Source of the DNA: Volutella citrinella
Taxonomy: Eukaryota > Ascomycota > Sordariomycetes > Hypocreales > Nectriaceae
Reading direction: 5' to 3'
Assembly (NCBI GenBank): GCA_034401135.1
Contig: JAWZSP010000005.1
Location: 1,116,001-1,180,000, forward strand
Length of the DNA: 64,000 bases
Shown here: piece after piece, positions 9,995-21,795 of the stretch
Layout of the letters: each line of letters opens with the position of its first letter
How positions within the stretch are numbered: the stretch's first letter is position 1
Notes under the pieces: model-generated
The model's input: the letters and a program-made list of their open reading frames with translations, nothing else
Database searches by the model: none
Told to the model about the DNA's origin: nothing
Made by a program: the position numbers and the translations under genes

Positions 9995-10638
9995 GCTTTT
10001 GGCTGATTGATTTTCCTGCTTCCTTTTTTATTTGCGGTTGTGTTGCACGGCCGACGGCGGGTTCCGGAACTGAACTTTGGGAAACGGAATGGGAGTACAC
10101 TGGCTTTTGGAGTTGCAAAATGATCTGAGATTGGTTTTTGATTCCCCCCTCGAGAGATATCAACGGATTGAGTCCTACGGGGCCGTTCCCTACTATGAGC
10201 AACTTAGCGAGCATCATGAGACACCTGCAGCTCTATTAGCGTTAGGCATGAGACATGTTGAATTAGATAACCTTAATTTGGACTTGCATAAGAACAACCT
10301 CAGTGAGGTGGGCACTCTGTCTATACACATTTTTGTAACATGTAGCAAGCAGTGAAGATGGATATATATGTCCACCCAAGTGAATAGGGGCAGTATTAGA
10401 GCTGCGTAAATACTGAGCCGTTTCCTGCTGTACCAGTACTGAGGGCACATATCCCATTATGCCATCGCTGGCACCCTTTTCACGCCCATCTCTCGCCCAT
10501 CTCTCCAAAACACCCTGTTCCGAATCCCGCTCTTGACTAAAAAAAAGAAACAACGAAATAAAACTCAGCCCGTGATCCCATATCCGTATAATCCGTACAC
10601 AAGTAGAAAAACAGCTCGTCAAAGTCGTGAAACGTAAC
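9995..10638. other. Convergent intergenic region, no gene seen
   Basis: Lies between the ends of a rightward and a leftward gene, AT-rich, with no supported ORF. Probably holds both 3' UTRs. Confidence 0.5.
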
Positions 10639-12786
10639 TCAATCGGCCAGATCGCCCCAAAACTCCTTTAGGTCCTCCTGGCGCCACCTGGTGCCCCAGC
10701 CGCAGTCGCGCTCGATGCGCTCCAGCAAGCCCAGGATGGCCTTGTGCTCGCTCGGGTGGCTCATGCACTGGCCGGCGATCCAGATGGGCTGGACGCCGTT
10801 TGTCCAGGCGGCGTGGTCGTCGTTTGAGATGCCGATACCGCAGATCTGCCTGGCGTGCCACAGGACGCTGCGCGGCTTGGATGGCAGGCGCACGCCGGGG
10901 GGCTGGTTCTGCAGCAGCAGGATGGACGCCGTGTGGTGCAGCTGGTTGCCCGAGATGCCGGCCGGGTTGGAGAAGATGATGGTCGGGAAGGGCGCCGCGC
11001 CGTCGCCGCTGCCGCCCGAGGGGATCGTCATGACGGGCTCGAGGGCGGGCGGGCGCTCGGGGTACCAGCGCGAGACGTAGTGGTAGAGGCTCAGCCAGCG
11101 GGCTCGGTACTTGGGGTCTCTCCGGGCGGCTGTCTGGAAGGAGCCGGGCGGCATGGGCGCCAGCAGGTCCAGCACCTGGGCCAGCAGGTACAGGGCGTAG
11201 TTGGCCCACTGCTCAAAGTCGGTCGACTGGCGGAACATGGCCACGTCGTCGTCGAGGTTGTTACCGCCCTTGGCTACCCAGCGCGACACGGGGATCAGGG
11301 TGCGGACCGATGATATGAGCCCGCCGCAGACGTCCATGCGCGCGAAGCACCAGAAGAGCCCGGCCTCGGGCCCGCCCACGAAGCCGTTGATGCCCACGGC
11401 CTCCATCAGCGACGCGCACCCGTCCAGGTGTCGCTGCCACGCCTTGGGCGAGCAGCTGAGCATCTCGAGCACGCATAGGATGACACACGTGGCGATGACC
11501 GCCGTGGACCGCGTCGGTAGCTCCGGTAGTAGTAGGTGGATGGCCTCCTGGTATAGTGCCAGGCTGCGGTTCGTCGGCAGCGTCATCTCCTTGAGCTCAA
11601 TCTGCCGCGCCGAGAGCGCCAGGCAGCCGTACCGCAGGTGGTTGTGGCCCTTGGCCATGGTGGGGAGCGTGTAGCGGAAGTGCCGGTTGCGGTCGAACTT
11701 GTCGAGCCATGGCGAGATCTCGTCAAAGTAGTTCTTCCAGAGCGCGCACTCTTCGTCGTCGGACAGCAGCGGTGTCCGCCCGCTGGTGGTGATGGTGGTG
11801 GTGTGTGGCACCTCGAAGCTGTGCACCGACGCATCGGGGTCGCCCGGGCAGTCATCGTCGAGCGGAGGTGTTGCGGATCTCGTCGGGCCATCCGACCGCG
11901 TCTCCTGGATGAGGTGGTTGCGCAGCGTCGAGAAGAGGTCGTGATAGGCAGTGCCTGGCAGGAAGATGCCGTCCTCCGAGGTGCCCTCGGGAGTGAGGAT
12001 CTGAACCTTGTCCATGTACGTGTAGCCTGGGATCATGTCCATGTGCACCTGGAGGGCAGCATCTACGTCGACTGTGTCGTCAGACGCCGGCTGGCCCCCC
12101 TGACTGAGGTAAATTAGGTTCTCGACAGCGTTTTCAGTCTGCCCCTGTGTCAACGGCGACCCATCGTCACCAGGTGTTGATATGGTGCCAGCGCGAGACT
12201 CTGTCGGCTGATGCTGCCCAACATCCTTGCGGAGGACGGAGGGAGCAGCGGTGCGTGGATCTGCAGATGACAATCTTGGGTCTACGACATGTGAGTGTTT
12301 GCAACCTTCGAGCGAGTTGCAATGGGATTGGGGAGGAGTACCCAGAGGAAAGGGACCAGTATCGGCCGCCTCGTCATCGGATTCGAACAGAGGCGTGGGC
12401 GCATTGTAGTCGCGGATGACTTCGGATGTGACGTCGAGAATCTCAAACTCCTTTGGCGGGCGGCGACGAGCCATCTTGCGCATCGACGGGTGCCGGCTGT
12501 CGAGGCCCTGGGCATTCTCAGGGCGGAAGGTGATCTTGAGGCCCCATTCGCAGCGCTCGCTTCGGCGGCGACATGTGCCGCATGAGGGCCGGAGCTCGTC
12601 GCACTTGCGCTTCTTGCGCCGGCAGTTGAGGCAGCCCGTCCGAGTCCGGGTCCGCTTGGCAACGGCCGGAGCAGCAGGCAACCCGGGGCCGGGCCCAGGC
12701 CCAGACCCGGAGGCCGACCGGGCGGCGCCGATGCTGTGGTCGTTGCCGTTGCCGTTGCCGTTGGAGGCCCGGATGGCTGCGTCCAT
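10639..12786 (-). CDS. Zn2Cys6 fungal transcription factor
   Basis: Single exon, 715 aa. A Gly/Asn-rich N-terminus leads into a Zn(II)2Cys6 binuclear cluster with cysteines at 52, 55, 62, 69, 72 and 79 in the standard C-x2-C-x6-C-x6-C-x2-C-x6-C spacing, preceded by a basic RTRTR stretch. After an acidic, low-complexity linker the C-terminal half (about 370-710) matches the general pattern of the fungal-specific transcription factor domain of the ARCA-like type. It should bind CCG/CGG-type DNA sites in the nucleus. Its target is unknown; the nearby dihydroxyacetone kinase is one candidate by position only. I placed the start at the Met of MDAAIRAS. The frame is open upstream to 13050, but that part looks like leader sequence. 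Confidence 0.88.
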   Translation of the reverse strand: MDAAIRASNGNGNGNDHSIGAARSASGSGPGPGPGLPAAPAVAKRTRTRTGCLNCRRKKRKCDELRPSCGTCRRRSERCEWGLKITFRPENAQGLDSRHPSMRKMARRRPPKEFEILDVTSEVIRDYNAPTPLFESDDEAADTGPFPLGTPPQSHCNSLEGCKHSHVVDPRLSSADPRTAAPSVLRKDVGQHQPTESRAGTISTPGDDGSPLTQGQTENAVENLIYLSQGGQPASDDTVDVDAALQVHMDMIPGYTYMDKVQILTPEGTSEDGIFLPGTAYHDLFSTLRNHLIQETRSDGPTRSATPPLDDDCPGDPDASVHSFEVPHTTTITTSGRTPLLSDDEECALWKNYFDEISPWLDKFDRNRHFRYTLPTMAKGHNHLRYGCLALSARQIELKEMTLPTNRSLALYQEAIHLLLPELPTRSTAVIATCVILCVLEMLSCSPKAWQRHLDGCASLMEAVGINGFVGGPEAGLFWCFARMDVCGGLISSVRTLIPVSRWVAKGGNNLDDDVAMFRQSTDFEQWANYALYLLAQVLDLLAPMPPGSFQTAARRDPKYRARWLSLYHYVSRWYPERPPALEPVMTIPSGGSGDGAAPFPTIIFSNPAGISGNQLHHTASILLLQNQPPGVRLPSKPRSVLWHARQICGIGISNDDHAAWTNGVQPIWIAGQCMSHPSEHKAILGLLERIERDCGWGTRWRQEDLKEFWGDLAD

Positions 12787-14165
12787 ATGCGTCAGGTGCA
12801 GCCGCGGCGACGACGGCGGTGCCCTGCATGGGCGCGTATAGTTGACAATGGACAACAAGATGCGCGACGGTACGTCGTACGGGGATGTTGTGTTAAGTAT
12901 CGTCTGGGAGGGAGGTTGGATGCGCCAGTTGTGGGGGGGGGGGGCGGTACATTTGCCGGGATAGGCAATATTGGCGTGGGGCGGGGGCAGCCGGAGACGA
13001 GGTCGGCGCACTGGGGATGGACCTCGTCCCGTTAAGAAGCAACGCGGCAACTAGGCGCGGGCATGACACTCCGTGTAGGTGCTACGAGGAGAGAGGGAGG
13101 CGCATCGGCCGAGTCCTCGGGTTTGTTGCGCAGCCACGCACCTGCAGACGCGGGACAGGAACGACGGAGTAGACGGAGTAGACGGACATGGCCAGAGTCG
13201 CAGACGCATGAGCCAGATGTGGCCGATTGTCCCCGGCCCGGTGGATCCAGCGAGGCACGAGACGACTGGCTGGGGCAGTTTCTGACAGTTCACGGGGTCG
13301 AGATCGGGGCCTCTCATGAGCCGCCCCGGAGGAGGACCCCCAGCAATAGCATTGGGTTTAGGGCTCCTCCGGCGGCGCCCCCCGTCTTTGACCTTAACTC
13401 AAGACGTCCTGCCGCGTGTTCTGGGGCCGTCCGAGGGCATGATTCGAGTGTGGGGGGACGGAACTACTGGAAAGGGGATCGACCAGAGCGATGAGACCTG
13501 CGCGCTGGGCCACGCAACCACAGACATGGCACGGCGGGAATGTCAATGGGCGTGGAAGTTTGGAGAGGGACGGCGGGCGACGGGCTAGCTCTTGTAGGGA
13601 TCAAGGTCAGCAGCGGGCAGATGTTTTCTCGCTTAAAGGTGAGCAGCGTGGTGAGAGACCCAGGAGAGAGACAACACATGGGAGTGGGGGGGGGGGGGGG
13701 GGGAGGGACGACGATGCGCTTGGAATTGCCCCCGGGTTGCCGCTTCGGGAATGTGATAGGGGCGGGCAGGCGTGGCCAGCCGGATTGCTGGAAATAGGAA
13801 GCCCGGCCGAGGCGCAACTAGTCACAAAAGAGCGAGGACGCCAGCGTAAGTTTTTCCTCTTTTTTCCTTGCACGAGTCGTTCCCGCTGGACGAGGGGTTC
13901 GTAGCTGATTCATGATGATGATACGACAGCAAGTGGAAGGGCAACAATGAACAACAATGCACAAAGCTCGACCGAACCGTTATTAAGAAAGATGGAAGAA
14001 ACACGACGAATTAAAAATAAAAATAAAACCCACACGCGGCAGCACGCAACGCTCACACAGATCCCAGCGCTCCCCAAACACCAAGGCCTTTATCGCACGA
14101 CATCTATCTTTTGACTGTTTGTTCCCTTCGTTTCTCTTCTCTGGGCGAAAAAAAAAGAGAAAAGG
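12787..14165. other. Intergenic, regulator promoter side; G-tracts
   Basis: No supported gene. Contains a run of 12 G at 12933-12944 and a run of 18 G at 13686-13703. The C-rich strand is the template-side leader of the leftward regulator gene. Confidence 0.5.
13686..13703 (+). repeat. G18 homopolymer tract
   Basis: Eighteen consecutive G in an intergenic purine-rich stretch (GGGA blocks follow). A G-quadruplex is possible, but length may be unreliable in assembly. Confidence 0.7.
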
Positions 14166-16337
14166 CTACTGCTCCAGCACCGCCTGCACACCCCGCAGGA
14201 TGCTCACGACACCCAGGGCACCCGGGTCGGGGATGCCCCCCTCCTCATCGAAGCGGTCCTGGCCGACGTAGCTCGCGCGGCCCAGCGCTGCTACCATCTT
14301 GCGCGTGCCCTCTGCGCCCTTGCGCGCAGCCCCAATGCTCTCGCCGAGCGGTTTGCCGGCCGCAAGCTCGCCCACAAAGGGAATGAGCGCGTCCATGAGG
14401 GTGCGGTGCCCGACGCGCGCGGGCGTGTACCGGCACAGCTCGTCGAGGCCGCCCTGCAGGGCCTGGGGCACGAGTTCGGCCGCCGATGCAGAAGGCGAGG
14501 CCAGCTCCGCGAGACGGTTGGCCACGGCGTTGAGGAAGATGGCGTAGATGGCACCCGACGTGCCGCCCATGTTCCGCTCCGCCGTCGTGGCCGTGCGGCG
14601 GAAAATGTGGCCGATGTCAAGCGTCTCGCCGCTGTCCTTTTGGAACTCCTTGACGAGGCCTGTCACTGGTTAGCCATGGCATCTACGTGATATTTGTTCT
14701 GGTGTCATGTTCATGATGGGGCGAACAACAGCCATAATGGGAAAAGGGGGGCAATTCGTACCGTTGACGCCGTTCAGCAGTGTCTCTCCACAGTCTCCGT
14801 CGCCGGCTAGCGTGTCGTACTCGGTGATCTTGGGCTCGTCCTCGGCCGTCGCCTTTGCGACCGAGTCGATGATGCTCCTGACAAGGGCCGTAGGAACTGT
14901 TGCCGAAGCATACGTCAGTATTTCATGTCATCTCTCACAGCAGCCCGTCGTCATCTCTCGCAGAACGTACCCGTGACTCCCGTCTCCTTTCCGTTGCCGC
15001 CGTCGCTGGCCGGGCTCGCCGTCTCGCGCTGGGCCGTCGACTCAGCGTCCGTAGCCCACCCATGGATCGACCGCGGCCAAGCAGGTGCAGTGGTCGGGGC
15101 ATCGAGCAGCTCCGCCAACTCGTCATCCAGCCGAAGCAGAGTGACGGAGAAGCCAGGCCCGTCGAGCGACGTCACAAAGGTGCCGACCAGGCCCCTGTCA
15201 ATGACAATCTGGCGCTCGCCCAGCTGACGGACGACCTCATCGGCGACGACGCCCTGCTCCAGCACGCTGAGGCCGCCGAGGTTGTTGACCATCAGGGCCA
15301 CCCGCTCGCCAGCCTGGGGCTGCCACATGTTGGCCTTGGGGGCGAAGAGCATCTCGAGCGTCTTGCGCACCGTCTCCTCCAGGACGGGCACCTGCTCGCG
15401 CTTGACACCCGGCTCGTTGTGGATGCCCATGCCGTACTCGAGCTGGTCGTGCGGGAGCGCTTCCTGGTTCGCGCGACCGGGCACGCTGCATCGGTCCAGG
15501 CTGGCGGCAACAGTTGCCATCTGCGCAGCCGCCTTCTTGGCGACGCTGGTGACCTCGGCAAGGGTGGCACTGGAGCATGTTAGTCAATGTGTTCTTCGTT
15601 GATCCCGATGGAAATACATACCCCTTGGCTGCCTTTGCGCCGGCAATCTTGTGAACAAAGACTACGCCTGCAAGACCTCGCTGGCCGACCAGGGAGTTGC
15701 CCTCGACCGACACATCGTCACCCACAATGACCATGTTCACGTCCTGGCCGTCCGCCTTGGCCTTTTCGGCCGCCAGTCCAAAGTTGAGCTTGTCACCCGT
15801 GTAGTTCTTGACAATCATCAAAGTCCTGCCCACACGTTAGCGTCCGTCCCTCAGGCGCTTCCCATTCCCCTTGACTATGCATGGTTCTCGTTCGTCTCGA
15901 CGTACCCCTTGGGCGAGTTAACGGCCTTGAGCCCGCTGAGGATCTGCGACGCCGACGGCGAGGCAAAGATCTCTCCAGCCACCACTGCGTCCAGGGCACC
16001 CTCTCCGATGTATCCCGCATGGGCGGGCTCATGGCCAGAGCCGCCGCCAGAGAGCAGGATGACCTTGTCGGCGCCGACGGCCGGTCGTCGATACAGGACT
16101 GTTGAAGGCGAGTTAGCTTTTGCGAAACTCGATAAAGGGAGCAGGCTGCTCTCGTCAGCGACTCACTCTTCTCCGAGGGAATCAGGCTCAGCGAAGGATC
16201 CTGTAGAATGCAACTCCGTAGAGTGCGCTCGACTGGGTTCGAGACCCCGCTGATGAAGCTCTTTCCTGCATCTCGTCTTAGTCCAAATGCGCCCCTCCAA
16301 GCCGCCGGGTGTCTCTGCTTCGCCTACCGAGAGTCAT
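14166..16337 (-). CDS. Dihydroxyacetone kinase (ATP-dependent, DAK1+DAK2)
   Basis: Seven exons: 16337-16328, 16265-16167, 16098-15906, 15825-15622, 15569-14971, 14896-14762, 14659-14166. All introns are GT-AG with correct phase and lengths 62, 68, 80, 52, 74 and 102 bp. The product is 577 aa, the usual length of fungal DAK. The first exon is only 10 nt (M-T-L and part of G). The N-terminal DAK1 (DhaK) domain has GGGSGHEP, and [10 protein letters not shown], which I take to hold the histidine that binds the substrate carbonyl. The C-terminal DAK2 (DhaL) domain has GDGDCG and the GGTSGAIY loop that binds Mg-ATP. It phosphorylates dihydroxyacetone (and glyceraldehyde) to feed glycolysis. No PTS1 is visible; the C-terminus is VLEQ. 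The dihydroxyacetone synthase-like gene at 21796 would make its substrate. Confidence 0.93.
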
Positions 16338-17422
16338 GATGATGATCTATGCAGTTTTCGTGAGAAAGAGTCGATCCCAGACGGGCCGCAAAAGGGGTAT
16401 TTTCGCAAAGGAAGCTGGGTGAGGGTCTCACTCATCAATAGCCCTCATTGCGCGTGGCATCTTCATCGCCTTATGCGTATTGACTACGGCGTTCCAACAT
16501 TCCTTTTTGGGCCATGAGGGGGTTCGCCATCTCGCCCACGCTCAATACTTTTTTTCTCAATCCACGCCCCTGCGCTTGTACGGTAAAACATCGCTCTACC
16601 CCTCTTCGCCCGACTACAACTGCCCGTTTCGTCCATGCGCCACACGCCTGAGTCAATCTTGCCTGCAGGCCTCGGGGAAATCCCAAGCGAATGTTTTGGT
16701 GATTGTCCCTCCCCCGATTGGAGCGCCTCCAGCTGCCCACAGCTGCATCGCCCTGGGTGCAGTGGTAAATATCCCTGTTCGGCGGGACTCAGTCTCCCGG
16801 ACCTGCCAGTTGGGACGACTCTTCTAGCGTCAGGAACTGGAATGCCTGTCTCGGAAGCCAAGAGGTATTCCGGGAAAGCTTGGCCATGGCCGGTGGGGGT
16901 TCGTATATAATGCCGGGGCTCAATGGCCCGTCCCCGACAAGATGGCTTCTTCAAAGATGCCAGCCTGGGGATATGGCTTGTGGCCTGTCGATATGTTTTC
17001 TCGTGCCATGTCGATAGCCATCTCCGAATTCTGTATCACAGCAACTGCTCTCAAGGCATCGTGCTCACCAATCCCCTGATGCTAGCTGTCAGCTGGACCC
17101 TGGCCTCAAAACCTACTACTTGCTGTAACCATGGACTTGCTGGCTAGGGTAAGGGATGTGCGTGGGGGAGACAATGCATGTCCAATTGCCATCAACCCCA
17201 CAATATATGCCCCGTGACAATCATAAATCTTCTAAAAGCAGCTTCCGAGTCCCATATGACTGGTTTAAAATGAGGCCCGAGCTCTCTGAACCCGGCCTCC
17301 CGTGTGGGACCCGGAGCTGTCTCTGCTTATCGGAAGACACAAGGAAACGTGCAGTGCTATCATGGCTCTTGACTGGTTCATTATTATTTGGCTTGGTATT
17401 CAACTTGCTATCATGTAAATAA
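16338..17422. other. Intergenic, no supported gene
   Basis: Upstream of the kinase gene and downstream of the ADP-ribosylglycohydrolase gene. A TATATAAT word near 16905 precedes a 74-codon ORF at 16923-17147, but that ORF has no family features and is not called. Confidence 0.5.
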
Positions 17423-18757
17423 TTAATCCCATCTCCCAAACCACTTCCCCTTCTTCTTCTCGCTGCTGACTTCGTTCTTCTTCTTCCACTCCTGCTCCTC
17501 CTTGGCCATCCACGCCTGCATCTCCATGCACTTCCGCTCCATCTGGTCGTCCGTCAGGTACCCCCGCCCGCCGTCATGCGCCGTGTCCTTGTCTTCGGAG
17601 CCCTTGTAGTTGCCCACGGTGATGCCGAGGACCACGCAGAGGCCCTCGGCCTTTTTCATCAGCCAGTCGCCGTGCACGAGGCCATCGCGCCAGTGCGGGG
17701 GTAGCGCTTTGAAGCCCAGAAGCGCGCCCACGAGGGAGCCGGCGAAGCAGGCGTTGGTGTCGGCGTCGCCAGCCTCCATGGTCAGGTCCGTGATGAGCTC
17801 CTCGAAAATGGAGAGCTGTGAGCGCAGCCCATTGGATGCCTTTAGCTTCCGCATGGCGAGCCGCAGGAGCAGGATGCCGGACCCAAAGGTCTTGTAGACG
17901 TAGCCGATCTTGTAGCTCTCGTCCAGCTGGAGCTCCTCGAGCGTGTTGACCGAGTAGTAGAACTTGAGCTCGTTGGCGTCCAGGTCGGGCTCGTCTTTTC
18001 GAGCGGGGTCCTTGAGCTCCTCCTTCCGGTACTCGCTGTACCAGGCGATGGCCTTTTCAATCAGCGCATCGAGGTCGCTTTCCGTGCGGACTTCTCCCAG
18101 GACGAGGCCGCGGACCAGCGCGGTTCCAATCACACAGGAGACGACACACCGGGGGTCCACGTGCGTGACATCTGAGAAGTCCACAGCGACCTTGAACGTC
18201 TCCTCCACCGTCTTTTGTAGACACATGAGTCCGAGAGGATGAGTCCTCATGAGGCTTCCATTTGGCGCGGCGTTGTAGCTTCCTTTTGTCCAGTGGTCCA
18301 ACGCCCTGGTCTTGGGATCATCTAGATAGGTCGAGCTTCTGACAATGGCCCCGACGGTCCTGCCCAGACCCAGGGGTAGAGTGTCCAGTGCCCGGAGTCC
18401 CATGCGGACCCACACAGAGAGGCGTGAGGCGAAGTCTTTGGGGTCTAGCTGCTTCCCATCCGTGTGTAGATATGAGAGGAGGATGAGCATGGCGTGGTCT
18501 GTGTCGTCGGTCCATTCCCCGGGCTTGTGGAAGTTCCTGTGGTGGTCGCGACGGAAGGGAGTGGCATTTTCCGGGGGCAGAAACGTGAATGTCCGCAAAG
18601 GATATGCCTTCGCGGACAGCTCCTTGTTGAGGAACTCGGTGTAGAGCCCGACGGCATCTCCAAGGGCAGAGCCAAATAGGGTGCCTACGACGCGGTCGTG
18701 CAGAGCAGCCTGAGACACGGCGGTGGCTGCTTCTGGTGATAGCTGAATGTTGGCCAT
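17423..18757 (-). CDS. ADP-ribosylglycohydrolase-fold (ARH/DraG) protein
   Basis: Single exon, 444 aa. The family motifs are all present: GSALGDAVG near residues 29-37, the metal-binding WTDDT near 82-86, NGSLMRTHPLG in the middle, a VTHVDPRC segment, and GDADTN near 330 that supplies the second pair of Mg ligands. Members remove ADP-ribose from proteins or from related nucleotides using two Mg ions. The acidic metal ligands are intact, so an active enzyme is likely, but the substrate cannot be read from sequence. The C-terminus is a charged Lys/Glu-rich tail. It lies between the kinase and SDR genes on the same strand, without overlap; a functional link to them is not shown. Confidence 0.88.
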   Translation of the reverse strand: MANIQLSPEAATAVSQAALHDRVVGTLFGSALGDAVGLYTEFLNKELSAKAYPLRTFTFLPPENATPFRRDHHRNFHKPGEWTDDTDHAMLILLSYLHTDGKQLDPKDFASRLSVWVRMGLRALDTLPLGLGRTVGAIVRSSTYLDDPKTRALDHWTKGSYNAAPNGSLMRTHPLGLMCLQKTVEETFKVAVDFSDVTHVDPRCVVSCVIGTALVRGLVLGEVRTESDLDALIEKAIAWYSEYRKEELKDPARKDEPDLDANELKFYYSVNTLEELQLDESYKIGYVYKTFGSGILLLRLAMRKLKASNGLRSQLSIFEELITDLTMEAGDADTNACFAGSLVGALLGFKALPPHWRDGLVHGDWLMKKAEGLCVVLGITVGNYKGSEDKDTAHDGGRGYLTDDQMERKCMEMQAWMAKEEQEWKKKNEVSSEKKKGKWFGRWD

Positions 18758-19449
18758 TGTGAATCAATTCGGTTGTAGGCCGACGGGTTACTGAACACAG
18801 ACCTACGAGCAACGTCGTTGTTTTTATCAAGACCACCATCACCACAAGGCAGCCTTGGAGGCATCCGTCAATCGTCGGGGAGGCTGAGGCATGTGCTATA
18901 ATTTGCGGCTGAAAGTGGCGCTATGGTCGGATAGTGGACATGGTGGTGGCAGTGAATCGCAACTAGCACCGCCAGCTTCAGCGTCCCCTCTGCAAGTCTT
19001 GACCCTAGATTTGCTGGATTGGAATACAGGTGCCTGATTGTGAGCCCAGTTGTTTCGAGCTGTGAGGGGCGAATCCAGGCTTCCAGATTAACAGGAGAAT
19101 TAATGTCGATGCCTGCGTCTAGTCTCGGATGCGGGGCACAAGACAAGCTCAGCTATGGATTGCTCTGGTATGCACGAGCACCACCATTGTCAATTGCTTT
19201 CGACTTGATGGGGAGCACCTGGCGAGACGAAAATGGATGGGAATTCCATGGCTGATTGCAAGGACCAATGAAACACCTTGTTCACTCGTGTGCCGCACAA
19301 GGCTGTTGGAATAACATTGTAGATTAAAAGGTATTGTTCTAAGTTGCAACTGATCGCACGCTCATTTCCCTTTTCGTTGACACTACCCGACGCCGCTTTG
19401 CATGCTAGAAAATTCAAATTCGTGGGATACTTCTGCATCAATATCCCCC
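18758..19449. other. Intergenic, no gene seen
   Basis: Promoter of the ARH-fold gene and 3' flank of the SDR gene, both leftward. No supported ORF. Confidence 0.5.
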
Positions 19450-20498
<1,049 letters not shown>

Positions 20499-20820
20499 TG
20501 CTCTGGTATGCGGGTGTCTAAGGCGGAAGAGGGAATGGGGATATCGCAGAGGATGGCAGAGAAGATGCAGATTGAGCTGATGAGCAAGTCTCCATTTCGA
20601 GGATCAACTTGACGATATATCTACTTTTTTCAGAGCAAAGCATTCACAAGGGCAGCGAGTGGTGTTCCAATTCGGCTTCCCGAGAATGGACATCCAGTCC
20701 AACGACGGCTGGATCGAGAACTCTGCAGGATGCACAAGGTCACGATGGCCGTTTTGGTGGCAGGCGCAATGGCATGGCTCGACGGGCGTCGCGGGCGGAA
20801 GTTGCATACGTTTCGGTCTT

Positions 20821-20866
20821 GTCCCGGACGGCAGTCTGATGCGTTCTTGTCTGGACCGTCCGGGAC
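20821..20866. promoter_or_regulatory. Inverted repeat in the divergent promoter
   Basis: GTCCCGGACGG at 20821-20831 and its exact reverse complement CCGTCCGGGAC at 20856-20866, separated by 24 bp. Both arms contain CGG/CCG words of the type bound by Zn2Cys6 dimers. Confidence 0.5.
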
Positions 20867-21071
20867 GACACACTTGACGCTCGGCATCACCCGATCTGGG
20901 CTCGCGTCGTTCGGGAGAGGCCCCCCAGCGGAAACCTTGGGGGGTCCTCGTCGTGTCTCTTTGGACTGCTAGAGTCTCCCTCAGGCCTCTGCGGCCGTAT
21001 GCGGCCCCCCTGTTTTGGTTCCATGTGGGCACTTGAGCATGTGGTCACGGGGCGGGAAGTAGTCGAGCCTA

Positions 21072-21083
21072 CTCCGTACGGAG
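21072..21083. promoter_or_regulatory. Perfect palindrome CTCCGTACGGAG
   Basis: Twelve-bp perfect palindrome with inverted CCG/CGG halves two bases apart, in the shared SDR/synthase promoter; a plausible zinc-cluster regulator site. Confidence 0.45.
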
Positions 21084-21720
21084 TGATGAATCCTGGACGG
21101 ACTCCATCCTCTCGGCCGGGAGATCCGGAACCCGGAGGCAGGTGTAGGCGGATGCGCTTCCAACTGCCGTGCTACACCGAAGCCACAGGGGCGGGAGCAC
21201 AGCCACAAGATCTGAGCCACACTTGGATGAGCCACAGCACTAGCGCCAAAGATGGGCGACGTGAATGATAGCATCACCCCTCTGTCATTCTTCGTCCCCA
21301 TCCCCATCCTGCCTACGGCGTCGAAGTATCGACAGCGCATGCGCTTGCATTTCCTGTTTTGGGCCGACAAATTAGATCCCCCCCTCGTGATCGCTCTCCC
21401 GCGTAATCGCCGGCAGTTGTCACCCTGCAGCCCCGCCACTCAACCACCCCGCGGCGTTCTAAACTTCCTAATGCGGCAATATAGGCGTTGGGGGACTGTC
21501 GCCCGCCATTGTTCCGGTGCATCTTCCGGGCTGTCGCAGCAGCCCCACGTTTTTTGCGCTCACGCGGCTCACAATTCGAGGGGCCTGTCAGCGACCCAAA
21601 GGCCGGGCGTCGGGTCGAGGGGCGTTTGCGTTGCCTTGTTAGGGAAGTTGGAGATTTTATATACCAGCCATGTGGACGTCTGCCTTTCCCTCCCTCTCCT
21701 CTCCTACATCTCCAGCATCA

Positions 21721-21741
21721 GCAGCAGCAGCAGCAGCAGCA
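21721..21741 (+). repeat. (GCA)7 in the leader of the synthase gene
   Basis: Seven tandem GCA units about 55 bp before the start codon, downstream of the TATA-like box, so probably in the 5' UTR. Confidence 0.7.
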
Positions 21742-21795
21742 GATCCTCCCGCTCTCCGTGTTCGAGTGTAAAAGGTCAAGCCAGAGCAGAACAAG

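Larger units (their letters stand above)
20499..21795. promoter_or_regulatory. Divergent promoter between SDR and synthase genes
   Basis: No supported gene. Holds an 11-bp inverted repeat (20821-20831 with 20856-20866), a 12-bp palindrome at 21072-21083, a TATA-like TATATA at 21658-21663 and a GCA repeat in the rightward leader. Confidence 0.55.

Noticed and set aside
16923..17147. 74-codon ORF after a TATATAAT word
   Set aside because: The TATA-like word is suggestive, but the peptide has no recognisable features and no splice continuation.
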